Source of the DNA: Janthinobacterium sp. 64
GTDB taxonomy: Bacteria; Pseudomonadota; Gammaproteobacteria; Burkholderiales; Burkholderiaceae_D
Direction: 5' to 3'
Assembly (NCBI RefSeq): GCF_002813325.1
Contig: NZ_PHUG01000001.1
Coordinates: forward strand, 3,782,001 to 3,846,000
Length of the DNA stretch: 64,000 bases
Shown here: one piece after another, positions 36,651-44,826 of the stretch
Layout of the letters: each line of letters begins with the position of its first letter
Position numbering within the stretch: position 1 is the stretch's first letter
Program-made: the position numbers and the translations under genes
The notes under the pieces: generated by a model
What the model saw: only the letters and a program-made list of their open reading frames with translations
Told to the model about the DNA's origin: nothing
Databases searched by the model: none

Positions 36651-37372
36651 TGACCGCTAGCAACAAGGCACCCGCGCTGGAAATCGCACAACTGCACACC
36701 TGGTATGGCGAATCGCACATTCTGCACGATGTGAATTTGAAAGTGGAGCAGGGCGAAGTGGTGACTTTGCTGGGCCGCAACGGCGCCGGCCGCACGACCA
36801 CCTTGCGCGCCATCATGGGGCTGACGGGCGCACGCACGGGCTCCATCAAAGTCAATGGCGTCGAAGCGATAGGTTTGGCCACGCACAAAATCGCCCACCT
36901 GGGCATCGGCTATTGTCCCGAAGAGCGCGGCATTTTCTCGTCGCTGTCGACCGAGGAAAACCTGATGCTGCCGCCAACCCTGGCCAGCGGCGAGAAGGGC
37001 ATGTCGGTCGAGGAAATCTATGCCATGTTCCCGAATTTGCAGGAACGCCGCCACAGCCAGGGCACACGCCTGTCGGGCGGGGAGCAGCAGATGCTGGCCG
37101 TGGCGCGCATCCTGCGCACGGGCGCGCGGTTGCTGCTGCTCGATGAGATTTCCGAAGGCCTGGCGCCCGTCATCGTGCAAGGGCTGGCGCGCATGATCAC
37201 CACCCTGAAAGCGAAGGGTTACACCATCGTCATGGTGGAACAGAATTTCCGGTTTGCCGCGCCGCTGGCGGACCGGTTTTATGTGATGGAGCACGGTCAG
37301 ATCGTCGAGACTTTTGCTGCATCCGAACTGGAGGCCAAGATGCCGGTACTGACCGAGCTGCTTGGCGTGTAG
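36650..37372 (+). CDS. Branched-chain-type ABC transporter ATP-binding protein (LivF-like), Arg in Walker A
   Basis: A 240-residue second ATPase of the importer. The signature LSGGEQQMLAVARIL and Walker B LLLLDEISEGLAP are intact. In Walker A the invariant lysine is replaced by arginine: GRNGAGRTT (codon CGC). Such a change usually weakens ATP hydrolysis, so one of the two ATP sites may be degenerate. The ATG at 36650 overlaps the livG stop (TGATG), and an AAGGGG site precedes it; the TTG at 36647 is a less likely start. Confidence 0.88.
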   Translation: MTASNKAPALEIAQLHTWYGESHILHDVNLKVEQGEVVTLLGRNGAGRTTTLRAIMGLTGARTGSIKVNGVEAIGLATHKIAHLGIGYCPEERGIFSSLSTEENLMLPPTLASGEKGMSVEEIYAMFPNLQERRHSQGTRLSGGEQQMLAVARILRTGARLLLLDEISEGLAPVIVQGLARMITTLKAKGYTIVMVEQNFRFAAPLADRFYVMEHGQIVETFAASELEAKMPVLTELLGV

Positions 37373-37448
37373 TCCCCATGTAGTCTGTTGTACTCGTCAT
37401 CGACCAGCAATCGTCTGAATAGCAAACAATAATCCCAACGGAGACACT

Positions 37449-38657
37449 ATGAAACGTAACGCTATCGCCATTGCCACCGCCACACTTTGCGCACTGGGCT
37501 TTTCCGCTGCCGCGCACGCCCAGGTATCGGGTGACACCATCAAGATCGGTTTTATTTCCGACATGTCGGGCGTGTATTCCGACGTCGACGGCTTAGGGGG
37601 CGCGGAAGCCATCAAGATGGCGATCGCCGATGCCGGCGTGGTGCTGGCCGGCAAGAAGGTGGAATTCATTTCCGCGGACCATCAAAACAAGGCCGACATC
37701 GCCGCCTCGAAGGCGCGCGAATGGTTCGACCAGCAAGGTGTCGACATGCTGATCGGCGGCACCAATTCCGGCGCCAGCCTGGCCATGGCCAAGGTGGCGG
37801 CGGAAAAGAAAAAAATCTTCATTGCCATCGGCGCCGGTTCCTCACGCCTGACGAATGAAGAATGCACACCCTACACCGTGCATTACGCCTACGACACGGT
37901 AGCGCTGGCGCGCGGCACGGGCGGCACCATCGTCAAGCAGGGCGGCAAGAACTGGTACTTCATGACGGCCGATTATGCGTTTGGCCATTCGCTGGAAAAA
38001 GACACGGCCGAGGTTGTCAAGGCGGCCGGCGGCAAGGTGCTGGGCAGCGTCAAGCATCCGCTGGGCGCCTCGGATTTCTCGTCCTTCCTGCTGCAGGCGC
38101 AATCGTCCAAGCCGCAAATCCTGGGCCTGGCCAATGCGGGCGGTGACGCCATCAACAGCATCAAGGCGGCCAACGAGTTCGGCCTGACGAAATCGATGAA
38201 GCTGGCCGGTCTGCTGATCTTCATCAACGACATCCATTCGCTGGGCCTGAACCTGACGCAAGGCATGTACCTGACCGATGGCTGGTACTGGGACTTGAAT
38301 CCTGAAACGCGCGCCTGGTCGAAACGCTATTTCGCCAAGATGAAGAAGGAACCGTCGATGCTGCAGGCGGCCGACTATTCGGCCGCGGCAAACTACCTGA
38401 AAGCCGTCAAGGCGATCGGCACGGATGATACCGAGAAAGTCATGGCGTATCTGAAGAAGACCAAGATCAACGACATGTTCACCCAGAATGGCGAAGTGCG
38501 TCCTGATGGCCGCATGGTGCACGATATGTATTTGATGGAAGTCAAAAAGCCTTCCGAGTCGAAATATCCGTGGGATTACTACAAGGTGGTTGCCACCGTG
38601 CCCGGTGCGCAAGCGTATGTGACCAAGGCTGAATCGAAGTGTTCGCTGTGGAAGTAA
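37449..38657 (+). CDS. Periplasmic substrate-binding protein of the branched-chain-type ABC importer
   Basis: A 402-residue type I periplasmic binding protein. The signal peptide ALGFSAAAHA is cleaved near residue 25, before QVSGDTIKIGFISDMSGVYSD, the family's opening strand. ADHQNKADIAASKAREW and MLIGGTNSGASLAMA are typical ligand-cleft segments. It follows the two ATPases by 76 bases and precedes the permeases. The longer than usual C-terminal part (YLMEVKKPSESKYPWDYYKVV) resembles binding proteins for aromatic or small carboxylic compounds more than LivJ; the ligand is not settled. Confidence 0.9.
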   Translation: MKRNAIAIATATLCALGFSAAAHAQVSGDTIKIGFISDMSGVYSDVDGLGGAEAIKMAIADAGVVLAGKKVEFISADHQNKADIAASKAREWFDQQGVDMLIGGTNSGASLAMAKVAAEKKKIFIAIGAGSSRLTNEECTPYTVHYAYDTVALARGTGGTIVKQGGKNWYFMTADYAFGHSLEKDTAEVVKAAGGKVLGSVKHPLGASDFSSFLLQAQSSKPQILGLANAGGDAINSIKAANEFGLTKSMKLAGLLIFINDIHSLGLNLTQGMYLTDGWYWDLNPETRAWSKRYFAKMKKEPSMLQAADYSAAANYLKAVKAIGTDDTEKVMAYLKKTKINDMFTQNGEVRPDGRMVHDMYLMEVKKPSESKYPWDYYKVVATVPGAQAYVTKAESKCSLWK

Positions 38658-38733
38658 GGCTGTAGCAACATCCCTAGAGTGCCCGCCGCTGCGCGGGCGC
38701 TCCGACCTGCACTTCGCCCGCAGGGTTCGCCTT

Positions 38734-38761
38734 GCGCCGCCGCAGCCGTTTGCGGCGGCGC
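38734..38761 (+). terminator. GC-rich hairpin after the binding-protein gene
   Basis: GCGCCGCCGC (38734-38743) pairs with GCGGCGGCGC (38752-38761) around an 8-base loop, followed by GTTTCCCTT. Within the importer operon it could make a partial terminator or stabilise the upstream messenger for the abundant binding protein. Confidence 0.55.
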
Positions 38762-38814
38762 GTTTCCCTTGATACCACACCGTCATCCGGCGGTGCTTTT
38801 TATACTGTGATGCC

Positions 38815-39699
38815 ATGGAAATTTTCGGCGTTCCAATACAAGCGATGATGAGCCAGCTGCTGCTGGGTCTCGTCAACGGCTCGTTCTATGCCATGTTGTC
38901 CCTCGGTCTGGCCGTCATCTTCGGCTTGCTCAACGTTATTAATTTCTCGCACGGCGCCATGTACATGATGGGCGCCTTCCTGGCCTGGATGGGCCTCAGT
39001 TATTTCGACATCAATTACTGGGCCATGCTGGTCATCGCCCCGATCCTCGTCGGCCTGGTCGGCATCCAGATCGAAAAGACCATGCTGCGCTGGCTGTATA
39101 AACTCGACCACCTGTATGGCTTGCTGCTGACCTTTGGCATCACCCTGATCATGGAAGGCGTGTTTCGTTCCTTCTATGGCGTTTCGGGCCAGCCGTATGC
39201 CGTGCCCGAAGCGCTGGCCGGCGCGACGGACCTGGGCTTCATGACCTTGCCGAACTACCGCGCCTGGGTGGTGATCGCTTCGCTCACCGTCTGCCTGGCG
39301 ACCTGGTTCGTCATCGAAAAAACCAAGCTCGGCGCTTACCTGCGCGCCGGCACGGAAAACCCGAAGCTGGTGGAAGCGTTCGGCATCAACGTGCCGCTGA
39401 TGGTGACCTTGACGTTCGGCTTTGGCGTGGCGCTGGCCGGTTTCGCCGGCGTACTGGCGGCGCCCATCATCCAGGTCTCGCCGCTGATGGGCTCGAATCT
39501 GATCATCGTCGTGTTTGCCGTGGTGGTGATCGGCGGCATGGGTTCCATCATGGGCTCCATCCTCACGGGCCTGGGCCTGGGCGTGATCGAGGGCCTGACC
39601 CGCGTGTTCTACCCGGAAGGCTCGGCCACCGTGGTGTTCGTGGTGATGGTCATCGTGCTGCTGCTGCGTCCCGCCGGCCTGTTCGGCAAAGAAAAGTAA
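38815..39699 (+). CDS. Branched-chain-type ABC transporter permease (LivH-like)
   Basis: A 294-residue inner-membrane permease with about eight hydrophobic segments. LVNGSFYAMLSLGLAVIFGLLNVINFSHGAMYMMGAF is the LivH signature near the N-terminus, and GFAGVLAAPIIQVSPLMGSNLIIVVFAVVVIGGMGSIMGSILTGL contains the EAA-like loop that contacts the ATPase. It pairs with the downstream LivM-like permease 31 bases away. Confidence 0.92.
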   Translation: MEIFGVPIQAMMSQLLLGLVNGSFYAMLSLGLAVIFGLLNVINFSHGAMYMMGAFLAWMGLSYFDINYWAMLVIAPILVGLVGIQIEKTMLRWLYKLDHLYGLLLTFGITLIMEGVFRSFYGVSGQPYAVPEALAGATDLGFMTLPNYRAWVVIASLTVCLATWFVIEKTKLGAYLRAGTENPKLVEAFGINVPLMVTLTFGFGVALAGFAGVLAAPIIQVSPLMGSNLIIVVFAVVVIGGMGSIMGSILTGLGLGVIEGLTRVFYPEGSATVVFVVMVIVLLLRPAGLFGKEK

Positions 39700-39730
39700 T
39701 CCTCATCAGTCATGTATTGGAGCTACCACG

Positions 39731-40711
39731 ATGAATAAGAATGTAGGCTACGCCATTGCCCTGCTGCTGGCGTTGGCGGCCCCGTTTTACGGCTATCCCG
39801 TCTTCCTGATGAAGTTGCTGTGCTTTGCCCTGTTTGCCTGCGCCTTTAACTTGCTGATCGGCTACACGGGCTTGCTGTCGTTCGGCCATGCGGCTTTCTT
39901 TGGCGGCGCCGGCTATGTCACCGGTTACGCATTGCGTACCTGGGGCTGGCCAACGGAACTGGGCTTGCTGGCCGGCGTCGCCACGGGTGCCTTGCTGGGC
40001 CTGGTGATCGGCGGCCTGGCGATCCGCCGCCAGGGCATTTACTTTACGATGATCACCCTGGCGCTGGCGCAGATGGTGTACTTCCTCGCCTTGCGCCTGC
40101 CGTTCACGGGCGGCGAGGATGGCTTGCAGGGTGTTCCACGTGGAACCTTGCTGGGCACGATAGACCTGGGCAATGACACGGTGCTGTACTACGTCGTGCT
40201 GGCCATCTTCGTTGCCGGCTTCGCCCTGATCGTGCGCACCATCCACTCGCCGTTCGGCCAGGTGCTCAAGGCGATCAAGGAAAATGAACCGCGCGCCATC
40301 TCGCTCGGCTACGACGTCAACAAGTACAAGCTGGTGGCCATCGTGCTGTCCGCTTCGCTGGCGGCACTGGCCGGCGCCACCAAGACCCTGGTGCTTGGCT
40401 TTGAAACCCTCACCGACGTGTACTGGGGCATGTCGGGCCTGGTCGTGCTGATGACATTGGTCGGCGGCATGGGCACCTTGTCCGGTCCCATCCTTGGCGC
40501 CGTCTTGATCATCGCGCTGGAAAACAAGCTGGGCGATGTCGGCACCTATCTGGCCACGCATACGGGCATCGAGTGGTTCGGCACCCTCGGTGAATCGGTG
40601 GGCATGGTGACGGGGGTGATCTTCGTCATCTGCGTGCTGCTGTTCCGGCGCGGCATCGTCGGCGAAGCCATCGCGCGCTTCGGCGGCAGGCCAGCCAAAG
40701 CCGCGGTCTGA
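39731..40711 (+). CDS. Branched-chain-type ABC transporter permease (LivM-like)
   Basis: A 326-residue second permease with some nine hydrophobic segments. CAFNLLIGYTGLLSFGHAAFFGGAGYVTGY is the LivM signature, and GQVLKAIKENEPRAISLGYDVNKYKLVAIVLSA the coupling-loop region. It ends the five-gene importer operon. The codons for the segment QGVPRGT contain a parS sequence (40132-40147), so part of its coding DNA also serves chromosome segregation. Confidence 0.92.
   Translation: MNKNVGYAIALLLALAAPFYGYPVFLMKLLCFALFACAFNLLIGYTGLLSFGHAAFFGGAGYVTGYALRTWGWPTELGLLAGVATGALLGLVIGGLAIRRQGIYFTMITLALAQMVYFLALRLPFTGGEDGLQGVPRGTLLGTIDLGNDTVLYYVVLAIFVAGFALIVRTIHSPFGQVLKAIKENEPRAISLGYDVNKYKLVAIVLSASLAALAGATKTLVLGFETLTDVYWGMSGLVVLMTLVGGMGTLSGPILGAVLIIALENKLGDVGTYLATHTGIEWFGTLGESVGMVTGVIFVICVLLFRRGIVGEAIARFGGRPAKAAV
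40132..40147. promoter_or_regulatory. parS site inside the LivM-like gene
   Basis: TGTTCCACGTGGAACC matches the palindromic parS consensus TGTTCCACGTGGAACA at 15 of 16 positions. ParB, encoded 8 kb away, is expected to load here. Confidence 0.82.
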
Positions 40712-40720
40712 TTTTCAAGC

Positions 40721-40750
40721 AACGCCGGACGAATCGTCCGGCGTTTTTCA
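40721..40750 (+). terminator. Intrinsic terminator of the importer operon
   Basis: AACGCCGGAC (40721-40730) pairs with GTCCGGCGTT (40736-40745) around a GAATC loop, followed by a run of T. It is 10 bases beyond the permease stop. Confidence 0.88.
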
Positions 40751-40790
40751 TTGTGCGTCCACTGTTACCTTATTAACGGAGAGAACCACC

Positions 40791-42860
40791 ATGCAAATGA
40801 CGATCACGCGCGCGGGCACGACTGGCATGAGCCTGTGCACCCTGCTGGCGTTGGCAGCCTGCGGCAGCAACCATGCACCGGAAGAATTGAACCAGATGCC
40901 CGGCTACCTGGGCACCATCACGCGCGCCGACTACGACGGCAAGACGAATGACTTACTCACGGCCGGCCTGGGCAAGACGGGGCTGGCGGGCGCCGCACCC
41001 GCGTATGCGAATACGGAGCAGCCGACGCCGATCGAACTGCGCCGCAATGCGATCTACGCCAACTACCGCGCCGTGCTCGACATTGCCGCCAACAGCGGCT
41101 ACGGCACCTTGTACGGACCGAACGTGGATGCGTCGGGGAACGTGGGCACGGGGGAGGGCCTGGTCGCCGGCAGCGAATACAGCGCCTATGCCGACGATGG
41201 CACGGGCAAGAAGAACGTCACCTTGATGGTGCAGGTGCCGGCCAGCTTCGACCCGGACCGTGCTTGCATCGTCACGGGCACGTCGAGCGGCTCGCGCGGC
41301 ATCTACGGCGCCATCGGCAGTTCCGGGGAATGGGGCTTGAAGAAGGGCTGCGCCGTGGCGTATGCGGACAAGGGTTCCGGCACGGGCCTGTACGTGTTCG
41401 AAGACGACAGCGTCAACCTGCAGAACGGCGTGCGCGCGGGCCGGGTGGCCGCCGGCAAGAACGCGCTCTTCGCACCGGACTTGAGCGACGCCGAGCGGCT
41501 GGCCTGGGCGGGCAGCAATCCGAACCGCATCGCCTTCAAGCATGCGCATTCGCAGCAGAACCCGGAAAAGGACTGGGGCAAGGTGACCTTGCAGGCCGTC
41601 GAGATGGCGTATTACGTGTTGAACGAGCGCTATGGCGTGCTGGCCCGCGATGGCAGTTCGCGCATCGTGCGGCTCACGCCAAAGAACACCATCACGATCG
41701 CCTCGAGCATTTCCAACGGCGCCGGCTCAGCCTTGCTGGCCGCCGAACAGGATACGCAGGGCTTGATCAGCGGCGTGGCCGCCAGCGAGCCGCAAGTCCA
41801 GCCGGCGGCGTCGAGTGCCTACAGCGTGCGCCAGGGCGGGGTGCTGGTGAACGCACCGGGGCGCGCGCTGTTCGACTATGCCACCTATGCGGCCCTGTAC
41901 CAGCCGTGCATCGCTTCCGTGGCCGGCAATGCGGGACGCTGCACGGCGCTGGTAGGCAAGGGGCTATTGAATGGCGCCGACCTGGCGGCGCAGCAGGCGG
42001 ACGCGAAGCAGCGCTTGCGCGCCTATGGCTGGTTGCCTGACTCCGACCCGCTGCAGGCGGCGCACGCGGGCACGAACATTCTCGTGGCCGTCACGTATGC
42101 CTATGCCTACGGGAAATTCTCCGTCACCGATAAAGTGTGCGGTTTCACGTATGCGCAGACGGATGGCAGCGGCAATCCGATCGCGTTCACGTCGGCGCAA
42201 AAGTCGGCCAGCTTTGCCGCGCAAAACGGCATCCTCGGCAATGTCGTGTACGAGAACAGCGTGGGCGGCGCGAGGGGCTACACGGCCGGCGTGTCACCGT
42301 CGAGCAGTCTGGCGGACCAGTCGCTCGATGGCTTCCTGTGCCTGCGCAGCCTGGCGACGGGGCGCGATGCCGTCAGCGGCGCCACCTTGCCGGGAACATT
42401 GGCGACGCAAAGCGTGCGCGTGCGGGCAGGCATGGCCGAGGTGGCGGCCAGCGGCAAATTGAACGGCAAGCCGGCCATCATCGTGCACGGCCGCAGCGAC
42501 ACCCTGATTCCCGTCAATCACGCCTCGCGCGCCTATCTTGGCCTGAACGCTGCCGTGGAAGGGAGCAGTAGCAAACTGCGCTATATCGAGGTGACCCATG
42601 CCAACCACTTCGATTCCTTCAGCAGCGCCTTGCCGACACTGATCGTGCCGTTACATGTATACCTGAACCGGGCGCTCGATGCCATGTATGCGCATTTGTC
42701 TGCCAAACAGGCCTTGCCGCCATCGCAGGTGGTGCGCACGGTGACGCGCGCCGACGCGTCGACCTTGATCACGACTGTCAATGTGCCGGCGATAGCGTCG
42801 ACGCCAGCGCCGGGCAATGCGATCAGTTTGACGGGGACGGTGGTGAATGTGCCCGACTGA
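40791..42860 (+). CDS. D-(-)-3-hydroxybutyrate oligomer hydrolase
   Basis: A 689-residue lipoprotein-like hydrolase that splits oligomers of 3-hydroxybutyrate, products of polyhydroxybutyrate breakdown. An N-terminal hydrophobic segment ends in the lipobox-like LALAACGS. Segments ADYDGKTNDLLTAGLGKTGL, CIVTGTSSGSRGIYGAIGSSGEWGLK and the probable nucleophile region SSISNGAGSALLAAEQ match the 3HB-oligomer hydrolase family (PF10605). IIVHGRSDTLIPVNHASRAYLG carries a probable catalytic aspartate, and a histidine follows in THANHFDSF. Length is normal for the family. A single-gene unit between two terminators or convergent ends. Confidence 0.92.
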   Translation: MQMTITRAGTTGMSLCTLLALAACGSNHAPEELNQMPGYLGTITRADYDGKTNDLLTAGLGKTGLAGAAPAYANTEQPTPIELRRNAIYANYRAVLDIAANSGYGTLYGPNVDASGNVGTGEGLVAGSEYSAYADDGTGKKNVTLMVQVPASFDPDRACIVTGTSSGSRGIYGAIGSSGEWGLKKGCAVAYADKGSGTGLYVFEDDSVNLQNGVRAGRVAAGKNALFAPDLSDAERLAWAGSNPNRIAFKHAHSQQNPEKDWGKVTLQAVEMAYYVLNERYGVLARDGSSRIVRLTPKNTITIASSISNGAGSALLAAEQDTQGLISGVAASEPQVQPAASSAYSVRQGGVLVNAPGRALFDYATYAALYQPCIASVAGNAGRCTALVGKGLLNGADLAAQQADAKQRLRAYGWLPDSDPLQAAHAGTNILVAVTYAYAYGKFSVTDKVCGFTYAQTDGSGNPIAFTSAQKSASFAAQNGILGNVVYENSVGGARGYTAGVSPSSSLADQSLDGFLCLRSLATGRDAVSGATLPGTLATQSVRVRAGMAEVAASGKLNGKPAIIVHGRSDTLIPVNHASRAYLGLNAAVEGSSSKLRYIEVTHANHFDSFSSALPTLIVPLHVYLNRALDAMYAHLSAKQALPPSQVVRTVTRADASTLITTVNVPAIASTPAPGNAISLTGTVVNVPD

Positions 42861-42863
42861 GTG

Positions 42864-44021
42864 TCATAGCGCTGCCGCATAAATGGCGCGCGCATCCGCG
42901 CGCGTGACGGGCCGTGGGTTGTTGCCGAGCAAGCGCGTCTGCAGCATGGCGTCGTCGGCCAGCCGGTCCAGGTCGCTGGCCGCGATGCCTACCTCGCGCA
43001 GGGTGCGCGCGATACCGGTGGCGCGCGCCAGCGCCTGCATCGTATCGATCAGGGCCATGGCCCGCGCTTCCTCGCTACCCACGATGCCGGGCTGGAGAAT
43101 GGCGGCCAGCTGCGCATACAGCGGTGCCGCGTGAGACAGATTGAAACGCAACACGTGCGGCAGCACCAGCGCATTCGACAAGCCATGTGGCACGTGGAAC
43201 AAACCACCGATGGGATAAGCGAGCGCATGCACGGCGGCCACGGGCGCGTTGGCAAACGCCTGGCCGGCCAGCATGGCGCCGAGCAGCATGGCCTGGCGCG
43301 CCGGCAAGTTGCTGCCATCGCGGCAGGCGGTGACCAGGTTGTTCGACAACAGCGACAGCGCCTGGGTGGCCAGCATGTCGGACAGGGGATTTTTCAGCAG
43401 GCGGCTGGTGTACGCTTCGATCGCGTGCACCATGGCGTCGATGCCGGTGGCGGCCGTCACGGCGGGCGGCAAGCCCAGGGTCAGGCTGGCGTCAAGGATG
43501 GCCAGGTCCGCATACAGTTGCGGCGCGACCACGCCCATCTTGCTGGTGGCGCCCGTGGTGACGATGGCGATGTGCGTCACTTCCGAGCCCGTGCCGGCCG
43601 TGGTCGGCAATTGCACGAGGGGCAGGCGCGGGCCGTGAACATTGCCGATGCCATACAGTTGCGCCAGTTCCTGGTGGCCTGGCGCCAGTACGGCGATCAG
43701 CTTGGCCACGTCCAGCGAGCTGCCGCCACCGAGGCCGATAATCAGTTCCACGTGAAACATCTGCGCCTGGGCCACGCCGGCCAGCACGATGGCTTCGGGC
43801 GGATCGGCTTGCACCTCGGAAAAGACGTGGACCTCGATGCCGGCCGCTTGCAAGCTGTGCAGGGAGGCATCGGCCAGGCCCGTACGCAAAAAGCCTGCGT
43901 CGGTGACGAGCAGGGCGCGGCGCACGGTGGGGAAGTGATGGGCGATGTGTACGCCCAGTTGGGCGGCGGCGCCCGCTTCAACGATCAGATGCGGTACGGT
44001 GCGGAACTGGAAGGCGGACAT
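42864..44021 (-). CDS. Iron-containing alcohol dehydrogenase
   Basis: A 385-residue Fe-ADH family enzyme. The NAD(P) loop is GLGGGSSLDVAKL (about 95-107), and PTTAGTGSEVTHIAIVT is the conserved substrate-side segment. Metal ligands are found in GIDAMVHAIEAYTS (Asp and His), ALAYPIGGLFHVPHGLSNALVLPHVLRFN (two His). It converges on the oligomer hydrolase with 3 bases between the stops. The gene carries a near-perfect parS sequence (43744-43759) and a weaker one (43186-43201). Substrate unknown. Confidence 0.9.
   Translation of the reverse strand: MSAFQFRTVPHLIVEAGAAAQLGVHIAHHFPTVRRALLVTDAGFLRTGLADASLHSLQAAGIEVHVFSEVQADPPEAIVLAGVAQAQMFHVELIIGLGGGSSLDVAKLIAVLAPGHQELAQLYGIGNVHGPRLPLVQLPTTAGTGSEVTHIAIVTTGATSKMGVVAPQLYADLAILDASLTLGLPPAVTAATGIDAMVHAIEAYTSRLLKNPLSDMLATQALSLLSNNLVTACRDGSNLPARQAMLLGAMLAGQAFANAPVAAVHALAYPIGGLFHVPHGLSNALVLPHVLRFNLSHAAPLYAQLAAILQPGIVGSEEARAMALIDTMQALARATGIARTLREVGIAASDLDRLADDAMLQTRLLGNNPRPVTRADARAIYAAAL
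43744..43759. promoter_or_regulatory. parS site inside the alcohol dehydrogenase gene
   Basis: AGTTCCACGTGAAACA matches parS TGTTCCACGTGAAACA at 15 of 16 positions, the single difference being the first base. A weaker relative, TGTGGCACGTGGAACA (14 of 16), lies at 43186-43201 in the same gene. Confidence 0.75.
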
Positions 44022-44079
44022 GCAAACTCCTGACAGTGAGGACAGAAGCCAAGCTTACTCCGCTTTCCAGCCCCGCGCC

Positions 44080-44095
44080 TGTTTCACGTGGAACC
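44080..44095. promoter_or_regulatory. parS site upstream of the alcohol dehydrogenase
   Basis: TGTTTCACGTGGAACC lies in the intergenic region 59 bases upstream of the dehydrogenase start; it is the TTTCACGTGGAA form of the parS core with one end base changed. Confidence 0.8.
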
Positions 44096-44189
44096 AGAAG
44101 CGGGGGGTATTCTCACTCCAGCGCGCCGTGTTGCCATTCATACGCCAGGCCGATGGCCAATACGCTCAGAAAACCCTTGGGGATTCCTC

Positions 44190-44510
44190 TCAGTGACTCG
44201 ACGACAGCTTCATCAGTACGATGCCGCACACGATGAGGACGGCGGCGCACACGCGCAGGGTATTGACTTGCTCGCCCAGAAAGACGATGCCGACGATGAA
44301 GGCGCCGACGGCGCCGATGCCGGTCCAGATGGTGTAGGCCGTGCCCAGGGGCAGGGTGCGCATGGCAATCGACAGCAAGCCGAAGCTGGCGATCATCATG
44401 ACGATGGTCATGACGGAAGGGGTGATTTTGGTGAAACCCTCGGAGAGTTTCATCGAGTATGCCCACACGACTTCCAGCATGCCGGCAATCAGTAACAGTA
44501 TCCAGGCCAT
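44190..44510 (-). CDS. gdx: SMR-family guanidinium exporter (Gdx/SugE)
   Basis: A 106-residue small multidrug resistance protein with four membrane helices. Glu13 in GMLEVVWAYSMKLSEGF is the conserved coupling glutamate, and WAYSMKLSEGF marks the Gdx (SugE) branch rather than EmrE. RTLPLGTAYTIWTGIGAVGAFIVGIVFLGE is the helix 2-3 signature. Gdx proteins export guanidinium in exchange for protons. The upstream guanidine-II riboswitch fits that function. The gene starts 9 bases after an AAGGAG site. Confidence 0.93.
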   Translation of the reverse strand: MAWILLLIAGMLEVVWAYSMKLSEGFTKITPSVMTIVMMIASFGLLSIAMRTLPLGTAYTIWTGIGAVGAFIVGIVFLGEQVNTLRVCAAVLIVCGIVLMKLSSSH

Positions 44511-44529
44511 GGCGGCTCCTTATACAGAG

Positions 44530-44573
44530 CGGGCCGTCCCGGTGTGTTCCCATGATGGGGGAGGCCGTCCTCC
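44530..44573 (-). ncRNA. Guanidine-II (mini-ykkC) riboswitch upstream of gdx
   Basis: On the minus strand two short hairpins with identical ACGG loops occur in the leader: GGAGG-ACGG-CCTCC (44573-44560) and CGGG-ACGG-CCCG (44541-44530), separated by an 18-base linker. Two hairpins with ACGR tetraloops define the guanidine-II riboswitch, and such leaders typically precede SugE genes. The second hairpin lies 9 bases before the AGGAG ribosome binding site, so translational control is likely. Confidence 0.85.
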
Positions 44574-44677
44574 TGGATGATCGTCACGATGGCCACTGGC
44601 GTGGCCACGCTTGCGGACGATGCGGCAATTGTAGCAAACATTGCAGGACGCTGCAGTCCCATCCAGAGTCTGCTGCG

Positions 44678-44693
44678 TGTTCCACGTGAAACA
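44678..44693. promoter_or_regulatory. parS site upstream of mnmG
   Basis: TGTTCCACGTGAAACA, a full-length parS sequence in the gap between gdx and mnmG, 2.9 kb before parA. Confidence 0.9.
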
Positions 44694-44774
44694 GAAATCG
44701 CCGTTGGCTTGCCCCTGCTGAGTAAAAATTAAGCAAAAATTGGCCGTCGCAAGGTTGCGCTCGCAAAAAGACTC

Positions 44775-44780
44775 TATAAT
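44775..44780 (+). promoter_or_regulatory. Probable -10 element of mnmG
   Basis: A perfect TATAAT lies 46 bases before the mnmG start in the only non-coding gap upstream. No good -35 is found at 17 bases: TTGCGC at 44755 is 14 bases away and TTGGCC at 44740 is 29 bases away. Confidence 0.45.
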
Positions 44781-44826
44781 CGGAGCTCTCTTCCCGCATT
44801 TTTACTTGCACTGTTACCTATTTATC

